A stretch of DNA of 64,000 bases. Source: Akkermansia muciniphila (lineage in GTDB: Bacteria > Pseudomonadota > Gammaproteobacteria > Burkholderiales > Burkholderiaceae_C). Every line of letters begins with the position of its first letter. Positions within the stretch are counted from its first letter, which is position 1. The stretch is from assembly GCA_943331105.2 (NCBI GenBank), contig CALQKH020000012.1, positions 1 through 64,000 of the forward strand, read 5' to 3'. This document shows positions 35,904 to 43,505 of this stretch, in pieces. The position numbers were made by a program, and so were the translations under genes. The notes beneath the pieces were generated by a model. That model saw nothing but the letters and a program-made list of their open reading frames with translations, was not told where the DNA came from and did no database searches.

Positions 35904-35992
35904 CACAAGGCCTTTTTCTTACAGATTCGACAACGGATTCTACCGGTTTGGGTGACCGGTAACTGACAGGGAAGCCAGTAGCTGGGCCGTTT

Positions 35993-37060
35993 TCAGCTGC
36001 GCCGGTCAAAACCAGCGCGATCCCAAGGCCAGATGTCCTGGTTGTAGCGGTTGCGCACTTTGCGGACCAGTTTTTTGGAGAGGGTGTCGGTGATGCCGCT
36101 GACGAAATAGGCGCGTTTTTCTGCATACGCCCCCCTGCGCTCGGGGTCTTGTTCGTAGGTCAGGCCTTCGTGCTGTTCGGCCAGTTTGGCCCGCTCTTTG
36201 AGTATGGCTGCTGAGTTGAAGACCCAGTCCACAAAGTCGATTTCTTCAGGCGTCCAGTCGCAGCTAGGCGCATTCAGATACTCGGCTGCCCATTCGATAC
36301 CGTACCGGTTGCTGGCGTGCCAGTACAGGTGCTCCGTCAACACCGTTCTGCCTGTGAGCCCCTCCGCAATGTAGGGGTTGGCCGCGATCCCGCGCCGGAT
36401 GTAGGTGCAGGCAGACACGTAATCCCCACCCCTGAAAGCAATCTGCCCAGCCTGGTACCAGTGGGCCGGTGAGTCTGGTGAGTGTTCCAGAAAATGCCCC
36501 AGCGCTGAGCGGGCATCGCCCAGCATCATGCTGATGTCGCCCACCAGCATGCGAACGCCCAGGTTGTCGGCCGGACACCAGGCCAGCATTTTTTGGGCGA
36601 GCTGCTGCGCGGCTTTGGCATCACGACGGTCCATCAAGCCCAGCAGATAGCCGTGGGCCACCCTTAAAAATGGGCGGTTGTCGACTTCTGACCAGCTGAT
36701 CTGACCCGAGTAGCCTTTGGGGATGAGGGAGCTGGCTTGCTTGAATGCCTTGGCCCAAACCTCGGTGGCTTCATCCCGCATTTCGAGCGTCCACAGGCGG
36801 TTGGCCAGGTAGTTCTGCAATTCCAGATTGCCGGGCGACTGGGCCAGCAGTTTTTGGGCGTGCAGCAGGGCCTGCTTGTCGTTGATGCGGCCGCAGTCTT
36901 GGTCGTTCATAAGCTGGTCCAGTGCTTCTTCCTGCTCCCAGTTGCGCGAGAAGCAGCCAAACTCGACGAGTTCGTCGGTGTCGAAGTCTGGCTCTTGGCG
37001 GATGGTGAAGGTCAGTCCTTGGCTGTTGGAATTTTTTTGGGCGGTGGGCTTTTTAGGCAT
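35993..37060 (-). CDS. Tetratricopeptide-repeat protein paired with an XRE regulator
   Basis: 355 residues from ATG 37060 (MPKKPTAQ); the open frame runs further back across the regulator gene and is not used. A basic, disordered head is followed by TPR-like helices (LLHAQKLLAQSPGNLELQNYLANRLWTL, AAQQLAQKMLAWCPADNLGVRMLVGDI, HWYQAGQIAFRGGDYVSACTYIRRGIAANP). It has no signal peptide and ends basic. The start overlaps the stop of the XRE gene by 8 bases, so both are made together. The function is unknown; a partner protein or toxin-like role is speculation. Confidence 0.65.
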   Translation of the reverse strand: MPKKPTAQKNSNSQGLTFTIRQEPDFDTDELVEFGCFSRNWEQEEALDQLMNDQDCGRINDKQALLHAQKLLAQSPGNLELQNYLANRLWTLEMRDEATEVWAKAFKQASSLIPKGYSGQISWSEVDNRPFLRVAHGYLLGLMDRRDAKAAQQLAQKMLAWCPADNLGVRMLVGDISMMLGDARSALGHFLEHSPDSPAHWYQAGQIAFRGGDYVSACTYIRRGIAANPYIAEGLTGRTVLTEHLYWHASNRYGIEWAAEYLNAPSCDWTPEEIDFVDWVFNSAAILKERAKLAEQHEGLTYEQDPERRGAYAEKRAYFVSGITDTLSKKLVRKVRNRYNQDIWPWDRAGFDRRS

Positions 37061-37355
37061 CTTGAGTGCTTGGGTAGGACGGCTGAGGCAAGGCAGGCGT
37101 AGTAGTTGTGTAAACCCGGCCTTGCGTGGCGATGTAGCGGCGGATTTCTGGAGCCATGTGCTCTGGCACAAGCATGACACTCAGGCCCATGGCCTCTGTA
37201 ATGCGCTCGATGGACGACAGGCGAGGATCGCGCTTGCCGCTCTCGATCTCGGACAAGTGCTGCGGCGACATGCCCGTGGTAGCCGAGACCGCCTCCAGTG
37301 TCAAATGCCGCTGGTTGCGCTGTCGGCGCAAGGCTGAGGGAATGAAAGAATCCAT
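37053..37355 (-). CDS. XRE-family helix-turn-helix regulator
   Basis: 100 residues. A clear Cro/C1-type HTH: ALRRQRNQRHLTLEAVSATTGMSPQHLSEIESGKRDPRLSSIERI. A short tail follows with YIATQGRVYTTTTPALPQP. It is similar in size to HipB-type proteins. It is divergent from the GDP-mannose hydrolase gene, and an 18-bp near-palindrome lies between them. It overlaps the TPR gene by 8 bases and probably controls its own operon. Confidence 0.85.
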   Translation of the reverse strand: MDSFIPSALRRQRNQRHLTLEAVSATTGMSPQHLSEIESGKRDPRLSSIERITEAMGLSVMLVPEHMAPEIRRYIATQGRVYTTTTPALPQPSYPSTQDA

Positions 37356-37388
37356 ATGCGGTAGAGTAGCTCAAGTGTTTGGAATATT

Positions 37389-37406
37389 TTCATATGATCG
37401 TATGAA
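37389..37406. promoter_or_regulatory. Near-perfect palindrome, likely operator of the XRE regulator
   Basis: TTCATATGATCGTATGAA pairs with its reverse complement at 16 of 18 positions. It lies in the 78-bp AT-rich interval between the divergent XRE and Nudix genes, 34 bases before the XRE start. XRE dimers commonly bind such sites. The assignment is inferred from position. Confidence 0.5.
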
Positions 37407-37433
37407 TTCGATTTTTTCTTAATTTGTGAATGT

Positions 37434-37946
37434 ATGGTTCAAATGAATTCGAGTGGTTGGTTACCTGATAAGGAGTTCGCAAAGGCGGTTAATGCTCTGC
37501 CACTGGTCTCGGTGGATCTGGTGCTGGTGAACAAGGCTGGGCAGATGCTGCTAGGCCTTAGAAGGAACGCCCCTGCGCGTCATTGGTGGTTCACGCCCGG
37601 AGGTAGGGTGCGCAAGAACGAGCCGTATGAGGCGTGCCTGGTTCGAGTGGCCATGGGAGAGTTGGGGCTAAAGGAGCGGGATGTTCAGGGCGCTCAGCTG
37701 ATGGGTGTCTGGGATCACTTTTATGAAGACAGCGCCTACAGCCCTGAGGTGTCAACGCACTATGTGAATCTGCCGCATGTGTTCCAGCTGAAACAACCGC
37801 TGGAACTGGATGCTTTGCCTGCTGATCAGCACAGCGGTTGGCGCTGGCAGGATGCGAAAGATGCCGTTATTGCAGAGGATGTTCATCCGTACGTCAGGGT
37901 CTATGCTCAGTGGCTGTTTGACCACGGTTCTTATCGGGGTGCTTGA
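37434..37946 (+). CDS. gmm: GDP-mannose mannosyl hydrolase (Nudix)
   Basis: 170 residues; ATG 37434 or 37446, with no strong ribosome site. The altered Nudix box GGRVRKNEPYEACLVRVAMGELGL is typical of Gmm enzymes, which differ from other Nudix proteins and release GDP and the free sugar from GDP-mannose or GDP-fucose. Further family features are RNAPARHWWFTPGGR and STHYVNL. Gmm genes often accompany GDP-sugar loci, in agreement with manC, gmd, colD and colC here. It could tune the GDP-mannose pool. Confidence 0.85.
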   Translation: MVQMNSSGWLPDKEFAKAVNALPLVSVDLVLVNKAGQMLLGLRRNAPARHWWFTPGGRVRKNEPYEACLVRVAMGELGLKERDVQGAQLMGVWDHFYEDSAYSPEVSTHYVNLPHVFQLKQPLELDALPADQHSGWRWQDAKDAVIAEDVHPYVRVYAQWLFDHGSYRGA

Positions 37947-37956
37947 AGTGCTGGTG

Positions 37957-38307
37957 ATGCGTGTCGGTTGGTATTTGGCGATGGCGGCAGTGACGGTGCT
38001 GGCGCTGATGCCCATGTAGCATTTGCAGCTGCCGGTGTTTGAGTGGTGGGACAAGGCGCAGCACGCCCTGGCCTTTGTGGTGCTGACCGGCTGGGCCTTG
38101 CTGCTGTGGCCAACGCATGCATTGCGCGTGGTGTTGGGGATGCTGGCTTATGGCGCAGGCATTGAAGCCGCGCAGTGGGCCGTTGGCTGGCGCTTTGCCG
38201 AATGGGCCGATCTGGCGGCAGATGTCGTGGGTGTGTCAGTGGCTTGGTTGGTGGTCAACGGCTGGTGGCGTTTTCAAAGCTGCAAACAGGAGGGGGCAGT
38301 TTCATGA
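37957..38307 (+). pseudogene. VanZ-like membrane protein broken by one amber codon
   Basis: The frame from ATG 37957 (or GTG 37948) encodes an N-terminal membrane helix ending ALMPM, then TAG at 38017-38019. The same frame continues without shift into LQLPVFEWWDKAQHALAFVVL, the DK..H..AF core of VanZ-like proteins, and two more membrane helices to 38307. A CAG to TAG change would explain it. Without the stop it would be 116 residues, the usual length. The second part could in theory start at TTG 38023 and lack its first helix. It overlaps the wbuC start. Confidence 0.75.
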
Positions 38308-38792
38308 GCGCACGCGTTTTTACGTTTGACCAATTCGCGGGCTTGCACGATCAGGCCAAGGCTTCACCCCGGCTGCGACAGCACCTGAACACCCACGCCA
38401 GCCATGAAGCGCCGTTCCAAAGGCTATTCATTGCATTTGGTCTGGACAGTTATGTGCGGCCCCACCGGCATCACTTGGTGCCCAAAGACGAAACCCTGGT
38501 GGCAGTGCAAGGCTTGTTGGGTGTGCTGGTGTTCGACGATGCAGGTCAGGTTGTTCAGCAATTCAAACTTGGCACACAAAGCCACGCAGGTCCAGACGTC
38601 GGCCCCGTGGTGGACATGCCAGCCGGGACTTGGCACACCGTGCTGGCCTTGACGCCCGATGCTGTGCTGCTGGAAGGCAAGGCCGGACCGTTTGACCCGC
38701 AGGGGCCGCGAGAGTTTGCTGACTGGGCTCCGCAGGAGGGGACGGATGAGGTGCTGGGGTTGTTACGGGAGTGGCGGCGGCTCTTTTTGTGA
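38304..38792 (+). CDS. wbuC: WbuC-family cupin protein
   Basis: 162 residues from ATG 38304 after AGGGGG, overlapping the stop of the VanZ-like gene. It is a cupin fold with the metal-binding stretch VRPHRHHLVPKDETLVAVQGLLGVLVFD and a distal His in MPAGTWHTVLALTPDAVLLEGKAGPF. WbuC proteins are found in or next to O-antigen and capsule loci; their reaction is not settled. Its place near this polysaccharide locus fits. Confidence 0.82.
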   Translation: MSARVFTFDQFAGLHDQAKASPRLRQHLNTHASHEAPFQRLFIAFGLDSYVRPHRHHLVPKDETLVAVQGLLGVLVFDDAGQVVQQFKLGTQSHAGPDVGPVVDMPAGTWHTVLALTPDAVLLEGKAGPFDPQGPREFADWAPQEGTDEVLGLLREWRRLFL

Positions 38793-38874
38793 CAGAGGCA
38801 TGCCGTTTGGGTGGAAGGGGTAGCAACTGGAAATAATTCGTGATTCAATAACAATTATTCATGCGGAGGTTGTT

Positions 38875-39123
38875 ATGTCGAAAAACACAAAGCAGTCATC
38901 GGCTCAAATCGCCAAATTGGCGGCGGAAACGTTGCAGGACAAGCAAGCTTCACAAATTGCTCGAAGCCTTGCAGCATCAGCACTGTCCCAAGTTTCAGGT
39001 GACAAGCAAACCGGTGCACAGATGGAAGACAAGGCCGCCAAAGTATTGGCTAGTGATCATTATTCCGCTGCGACGAAGCAGCTTGCCGCGTCTGTCTTGG
39101 CTCAGGCCAACAAAGAACGGTGA
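38875..39123 (+). CDS. Small helical protein of unknown function
   Basis: 82 residues, ATG 38875 after GGAGG. Rich in Ala, Lys, Gln and Ser with no signal or membrane segment. It contains two similar blocks, AKLAAETLQDKQASQIARSLAASAL and AAKVLASDHYSAATKQLAASVLAQA, suggesting an internal duplication of a helical unit. I do not recognise the family. It is followed 33 bases later by another small gene and may form an operon with it. Confidence 0.6.
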   Translation: MSKNTKQSSAQIAKLAAETLQDKQASQIARSLAASALSQVSGDKQTGAQMEDKAAKVLASDHYSAATKQLAASVLAQANKER

Positions 39124-39156
39124 TGTTTTCAATGCCAGATCCCCAATGAGGAAGCC

Positions 39157-39516
39157 ATGACGCCAATTTATGATGCCAACGTCCAACAGGTCGCATGGTT
39201 TGACGGAGAGAACCTGTTCGACCTAGGGCTAAACTGGATCGCCTTTCATAGCAGTGGGCACATTTTTTCAAGCAGTAACCTGAGGTGGCTCGGTCCTTTA
39301 AATGACGGTTCACTTCAAGACCGAAGTGGCAAGGTTGTAGGGTGGCTTGCTGGTTCGCAGCCCTCAAGTTCGCTGCGCCCCCTGACTCCATTGCAGCCGC
39401 TACGGCCTTTGAATCCGCTGCGCCCGCTGAATCCATTGCGCCCATTGCAGCCGCTTCGGCCGCTTAATCCTTTGGGTGGCTGGTCATCTACATCTTGGCA
39501 GCAGTGGCTGGCGTGA
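39157..39516 (+). CDS. 4-fold beta-flower-like protein with PLxPL repeat tail
   Basis: 119 residues. The N-terminal 68 residues carry short W/G repeats (VQQVAWFDGENLFDLGLNWIAF, SSNLRWLGPLNDGSLQDRSGKVVGWLAG) resembling small 4-fold beta-flower proteins. The tail is a regular array of Pro-Leu units (LRPLTPLQPLRPLNPLRPLNPL), about ten units of PL[RQNT], ending GGWSSTSWQQW. No signal peptide. Function unknown; the fold name is a moderate guess from the pattern. Confidence 0.6.
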   Translation: MTPIYDANVQQVAWFDGENLFDLGLNWIAFHSSGHIFSSSNLRWLGPLNDGSLQDRSGKVVGWLAGSQPSSSLRPLTPLQPLRPLNPLRPLNPLRPLQPLRPLNPLGGWSSTSWQQWLA

Positions 39517-39627
39517 ACGGGGGGATAAAAGACTGTTCGATATGGACAGTTGGTAGCGTTTCGCTGCGGCGGCTCAATTCCGACCACTCGGTCGCGATGT
39601 CAGGGCGATGATTGAAGTGGTGACCAA

Positions 39628-40062
39628 TCAATCAGCACAGTCCGGGTGTGAAGATATCCACTGCGTATCTTCAGCAAAAGGGCTATACAAGACGGTCATA
39701 ACCGGAGAGGCCGAGTCTAGCAATGCCATCTGTGCCTTGACCTTTGGAGGAGACGACCGGGTCAGTCGCTGCAAATAGGCTTGAATTTTGGCCCGTGATT
39801 CTTTGCCGCCGAGGCAAGCGGCCTGAATCTGCTCAAGGCTGGCTTCGCCTGCATGCCTTAGATACAGCAAAATTTCTTCGATGCCTGCGAAGTTGGAGCG
39901 GATGAGCTTTTCGTAGTCCTCAACGTCCGTCAGAGGGTACATGACCTTTTTGCCGAGCTTGAGGTATTCAGGCCCCACATTGATGGTGCGCCAGCGTTGC
40001 AGTGTTTTGGGGCTCATGCCCCAGCGGGCTGCCAGTTCGATTTCGTTCAGGGTTGTGGTCAC
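39628..40062 (-). CDS. HTH DNA-binding protein, AlpA/excisionase-like
   Basis: 144 residues, GTG start. N-terminal helix-turn-helix NEIELAARWGMSPKTLQRWR followed by a wing with KLGKKVMYPLTDVEDYE, like phage AlpA or excisionase regulators. The middle is helical (EEILLYLRHAGEASLEQIQAACLGG) and the C-terminal part is unique. It is a lone gene on this strand. Similar in kind to the HTH head of the NusG fusion at 9651. A mobile-element origin is likely. Confidence 0.7.
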   Translation of the reverse strand: MTTTLNEIELAARWGMSPKTLQRWRTINVGPEYLKLGKKVMYPLTDVEDYEKLIRSNFAGIEEILLYLRHAGEASLEQIQAACLGGKESRAKIQAYLQRLTRSSPPKVKAQMALLDSASPVMTVLYSPFAEDTQWISSHPDCAD

Positions 40063-40333
40063 GCCGGGCGCTCCTTGATGTCACGGAGCTGCATTCACGC
40101 GTACTTCGGCGCAGAAGTCGAGTGAATTTTGCTGCGCAGCCTGGGGATGACTGGCGCTACACAACCACCTCTGTTCCGCTCATTTCCTCTCTAGCGCTCG
40201 CTAGCCTGTTTGAGCGGGAATAGAATGGTCGTTGGTGGACATGCCACCACTACCAACAAATGGAAAAGCCACTGATTTCGGTCAGTGGCTTTTTTTATTC
40301 AACTAGCCTTCCGAGAACCGCATCTGAGCAGAT
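40063..40333. other. Gap with small hairpins and a terminator, no gene seen
   Basis: Between the HTH gene and the UxaA gene there is no plausible coding frame. A TTGGTGG...CCACCA hairpin occurs at about 40225-40245 and the terminator at 40267-40296 follows. A short transcript ending there, such as a small RNA, is possible but I see no family pattern. Confidence 0.4.
40267..40296 (+). terminator. Rho-independent terminator
   Basis: AGCCACTGA at 40267-40275 pairs with TCAGTGGCT at 40282-40290 around a TTTCGG loop, followed by six T (seven counting the end of the stem). On the other strand the flanking AAAAAG gives a shorter U-run, so it may also serve the uxaA transcript coming from the right. 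Confidence 0.8.
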
Positions 40334-41542
40334 TCAAAACACGGGCAATGAACGTGGAATGATGAATTGTCCCTCTCCCCATTTTTCTGTTTTTGTGACG
40401 AGCCCATTCGCTGTGTCCAGAACAGTCTGGAGCACTTGATTGCCTCCTTCGGCAAGGGACATTTCTCCTGTGATGAGGCTGCTGAGGTCGACATCAATTC
40501 CATCTGACCAGTGCTTCACGGTCTGAGGGTTTCCGCAGAGTTTGAGCGTGGGCGTCAGTGGGTTACCGGAAGGATTGAAAACGCCCATCGAAAACAGCGT
40601 GATCTGAGCGCCTGCCGCCACCATACCGGTGATGGAGCAAGGGCTGAAGAAAGGTGTATCCATGAAGTAAAGCCCAGGCCCTCCGGGGGATTGCCCGAAA
40701 GACAGACAGCCTTCAAAATGCGCGTTGCCAATCTTGCAAACCGCCCCCATGGTTTTTTCTATCAGGGTCGTGAGACCGGCCTCAATGTTCTCGGCTGTGG
40801 GATTCACGCCACGGTAATGGTCACCATCTTGGGCCATGCGCGCCTCGGTGATGGCGATGCAGTTGATGATGGCCTGCGCTATGTCTGGCGACTTGGATTG
40901 AGCCCGTACCACCTCTTCGCCGCCAATGAATTCAGCGGTTTCCGAGACGATGACGCGTGCGCCCTGTGCAATCGCAAGGTCCACAAACTGACCTACTGCA
41001 GGGTTTGAACAGACGGCACTGGAGGCATCAGAGCCGCCGCATTCCAAGGCGAAGGTCAGCGTTGAAAAAGGGCAGGGAACTCTTTCTTGACCACGTAGCT
41101 GTTGACTCAATCGCTCGAGCGCTTGGCTGGCCAGCGCAATGGAGTTTTCCACTCCCTCGCCGTCCATCACCGCGAGCACCTCAACGGGCTTGTGAGACAC
41201 ACGTTTTTGCCAAGCCTGAGCCGATCGCCGATCGTGGCACAAGACCAGCGCTGCGCCGATATTGGGATGTTCAATGAGTTGTTCAATAACTTGATTTTGT
41301 AATTGCGCATCAGCAAGTTGCAGGCCTCTTTGAAAGTCCCCTTTGATTTGCAATACGGACTCACCATGGCCTGCTTCGTGGCGCTGGGCTGCAAGTTCGG
41401 CGATACGGTTGCTCAGTGCAACGGTTGAAATGACCGCCAGGTGGTTTCGCACGCCTACGAGGCCACCTGGCCGGACAAATCCCATAAAGCTGAGGCCGCC
41501 ATTCAGGGCGGAGGACAGCAGCTCAGCAGCAATTGTGGACAT
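40334..41542 (-). CDS. UxaA-family dehydratase, large (catalytic) part
   Basis: 402 residues from ATG 41542. Altronate/galactarate dehydratase C-terminal domain: an early FVRPGGLVGVRNHLAVIS stretch, then TLTFALECGGSDASSAVCSNPAVGQFVD, SETAEFIGGEE, GLYFMDTPFFSPCSITGMVAAGAQITLFSMG and GNPLTPTLKLCGNP. The family removes water from sugar acids. It overlaps by 20 bases the gene for the small SAF-domain part, which in classical UxaA is fused. The exact sugar acid is not readable; neighbours suggest a modified or sulfated acid. Confidence 0.85.
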   Translation of the reverse strand: MSTIAAELLSSALNGGLSFMGFVRPGGLVGVRNHLAVISTVALSNRIAELAAQRHEAGHGESVLQIKGDFQRGLQLADAQLQNQVIEQLIEHPNIGAALVLCHDRRSAQAWQKRVSHKPVEVLAVMDGEGVENSIALASQALERLSQQLRGQERVPCPFSTLTFALECGGSDASSAVCSNPAVGQFVDLAIAQGARVIVSETAEFIGGEEVVRAQSKSPDIAQAIINCIAITEARMAQDGDHYRGVNPTAENIEAGLTTLIEKTMGAVCKIGNAHFEGCLSFGQSPGGPGLYFMDTPFFSPCSITGMVAAGAQITLFSMGVFNPSGNPLTPTLKLCGNPQTVKHWSDGIDVDLSSLITGEMSLAEGGNQVLQTVLDTANGLVTKTEKWGEGQFIIPRSLPVF

Positions 41543-41765
41543 GAACGTGCTCCCCTGCCTGGATCGTTGTTGTGGCTTTGCCGATGGCCACGCCATACTT
41601 GATAACGGCGTGCCCTTGGGCAATGTCGTGGCGAGCCACTTTATGGCCAAAAGGAATCGACGCCTTCAACACGAGCCCATCTCGCGTGGTCTTCTCATCG
41701 GTTTGAAAGTCCAACAAGGTACTGACGTTGTCACTGGGATGAACGGTAAGGCTGATGCGGCTCAT
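41523..41765 (-). CDS. UxaA-family dehydratase, small SAF-domain subunit
   Basis: 80 residues. SAF-type beta domain: HPSDNVSTLL, then GHKVARHDIAQGHAVIKYGVAIGKATTTIQAGEHVHVHN. This equals the N-terminal domain of altronate dehydratase, which contributes metal-binding histidines. It overlaps the large-subunit gene by 20 bases and is the first gene of the pair. A 14-bp palindrome lies 80 bases upstream of its start. Confidence 0.85.
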   Translation of the reverse strand: MSRISLTVHPSDNVSTLLDFQTDEKTTRDGLVLKASIPFGHKVARHDIAQGHAVIKYGVAIGKATTTIQAGEHVHVHNCC

Positions 41766-41844
41766 GTTGAATTTTGAGTGATAAAAATCTTTGGATTAGC
41801 TTGGATAAAGCGGCTCGGGAAAACCCTAAGTTTTAAAGTATGTA

Positions 41845-41858
41845 CTATGGTACCATAG
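41845..41858. promoter_or_regulatory. 14-bp perfect palindrome, likely GntR operator
   Basis: CTATGGTACCATAG is its own reverse complement. It lies between the divergent UxaA and ABC-transporter genes, 32 bases before the transporter start. A 12-of-14 match occurs in front of the gntR gene at 52300-52313. The GT..AC core fits the general GntR-family site pattern. Confidence 0.65.
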
Positions 41859-41889
41859 GGCTAGAAAAAGGGATTGGAGCGTTTTTACC

Positions 41890-42657
41890 ATGCCTCGTTT
41901 GCGCCATTTGGGTCTCCTGCTGCTGCCTTGGTTTTTGTTGATTGCTTTGTGGCATGGCGTTGCAACTTCGGGCCTCGTGAATCAAGGTCTCATGCCAACG
42001 CCGGGACAGGTTGCTAGCAAACTGATCGAATTGTTGTTTGGTGGCAGACTGGGCATTGACATTTTGAAGTCGACCCAGCGTGTCACGCTGGGCGTCACAT
42101 TAGGCATTGCGGTGGCTGTGCCTGTCGGATTTCTGATTGGGTGGTACAAAAATGCCCGAACGTTTTTAGATCCACTGATCAATTTTTTTCGGGCGTTGCC
42201 ACCCATTGCGTTGATTCCTTTAGTCGTGGTGTATTTCGGCATCGACGAACCCGCGAAAGTCGTGATTCTCTTTTACGCCAGTTTCTTTGCGGGCGTGATT
42301 GTGATGTACGAAGGGGTTTCCCAGATCAGCCCCATCTACATCAAGGTGGCCCGCACCTTGGGCGCGACTGAATGGGAAATTTTCTCAAGGGTGATCCTGC
42401 CAATGACCACGCCCCACATACTGACCGCCTTGCGGGTTGCTTTGGGCGTGGCCTGGGCGACCTTGGTGGCTTCGGAGTTGGTGGCTGCACAGCAGGGGCT
42501 GGGTGCACTGATTCAAAGTGCTGGATCTTTCTTCCAGATTGACGTGATTTATGTCGGCATTGTTTGCATCGGTGTGGTCGCCATGTCGATGGACATGGGC
42601 TTGCGTTCCGTCACCCGTCGCATGGTCCGCTGGCAAGAACGAGTGGAGGTCCAATGA
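41890..42657 (+). CDS. ABC transporter permease, TauC/SsuC type
   Basis: 255 residues with about six membrane helices. The binding-protein-dependent permease loop reads FFAGVIVMYEGVSQISPIYIKVARTLGATEWEIFSRVILPMTTPHILTALRVALGVAWATLVASEL, in the EAA-motif style of the nitrate/sulfonate/taurine family. The stop overlaps the ATP-binding gene. Its substrate is probably an organic anion of the pathway encoded around it. Confidence 0.88.
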   Translation: MPRLRHLGLLLLPWFLLIALWHGVATSGLVNQGLMPTPGQVASKLIELLFGGRLGIDILKSTQRVTLGVTLGIAVAVPVGFLIGWYKNARTFLDPLINFFRALPPIALIPLVVVYFGIDEPAKVVILFYASFFAGVIVMYEGVSQISPIYIKVARTLGATEWEIFSRVILPMTTPHILTALRVALGVAWATLVASELVAAQQGLGALIQSAGSFFQIDVIYVGIVCIGVVAMSMDMGLRSVTRRMVRWQERVEVQ

Positions 42658-43457
42658 CTGCACCGCGCATCCAGTTTGACAATATATCTTTTGATTTCCA
42701 AACCGACAATGGGCCCTTGAGGGTGGTGGACGATGTGTCCTTGGATATCCGTGAAAACGAGTTCATTTGCGTCGTTGGCCCCTCAGGCTGTGGCAAAACC
42801 ACGCTGATGAACCTCCTTGCGGGTTTTGCCAAGCCGACCGAAGGACGTCTGACGCTGGATGGCAAGTCGATAGAAGGCCCGGGTCGCGATCGCGGTGTCA
42901 TCTTCCAGGAATATGGGGTTTTTCCGTGGTTAACGGTAGAGCAAAACATTCTTTTTGGTTTGAAGCTGTCAGGCAGCAAAACCCCTGCTTCCGAGGCTGA
43001 ATCGGTCTGCCGCAAGTATCTGGAATTGATGGGCCTGACAGATTTTGCGAAGGCTTTTCCCAAAACACTGTCTGGGGGTATGCGTCAACGCTTGGCGATT
43101 GCACGCGCCTATGCGGCCCAACCGGAGTTCCTGTTGATGGACGAGCCTTTTGGTGCGCTCGACGCTCAGACGCGTTCAAAGATGCAGAACTTGCTGCTGG
43201 AAGTTCTTCAGCGTGAAGGCAAGACAGTCATGATGATCACACACTCTGTGGATGAGGCGGTGTACCTTGCCTCCCGTATCGTGGTGGTCACCGCAAGGCC
43301 CGCACGCATCAAGGAAATCATAGAGATTCCGTTTGGCTACCCGCGCAGCGAAAGCCTGCACGAGACGGCCGAGTTCATCGCGATCAAGGCACATGTCCGC
43401 GATCTTGTGATGGCGGAGTATGAAGTGCAGCAGCGACTGGGTATCGCCGCGGGTTAA
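42654..43457 (+). CDS. ABC transporter ATP-binding protein, TauB/SsuB type
   Basis: 267 residues from ATG 42654 in an ATGA overlap with the permease. Walker A GPSGCGKTT, Q-loop VIFQEYGVFPWLTVEQN, signature LSGGMRQR, Walker B FLLMDEPFGALDAQ and H-loop MITHSVDEAVYLA are all present. The FPWLTV-type Q-loop is usual in taurine/sulfonate/nitrate importers. It energises the permease before it. Confidence 0.92.
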   Translation: MTAPRIQFDNISFDFQTDNGPLRVVDDVSLDIRENEFICVVGPSGCGKTTLMNLLAGFAKPTEGRLTLDGKSIEGPGRDRGVIFQEYGVFPWLTVEQNILFGLKLSGSKTPASEAESVCRKYLELMGLTDFAKAFPKTLSGGMRQRLAIARAYAAQPEFLLMDEPFGALDAQTRSKMQNLLLEVLQREGKTVMMITHSVDEAVYLASRIVVVTARPARIKEIIEIPFGYPRSESLHETAEFIAIKAHVRDLVMAEYEVQQRLGIAAG

Positions 43458-43505
43458 GGATTCAGTCAGGTCATTTTTTTCACTCACGATGCAAAGGAAA
43501 ATCTC

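Noticed and set aside
37357..37367. Weak ops-like TGCGGTAGAGT before gmm
   Set aside because: One mismatch to the core and partly inside the divergent XRE leader; too weak to call, although gmm is a polysaccharide-linked gene.
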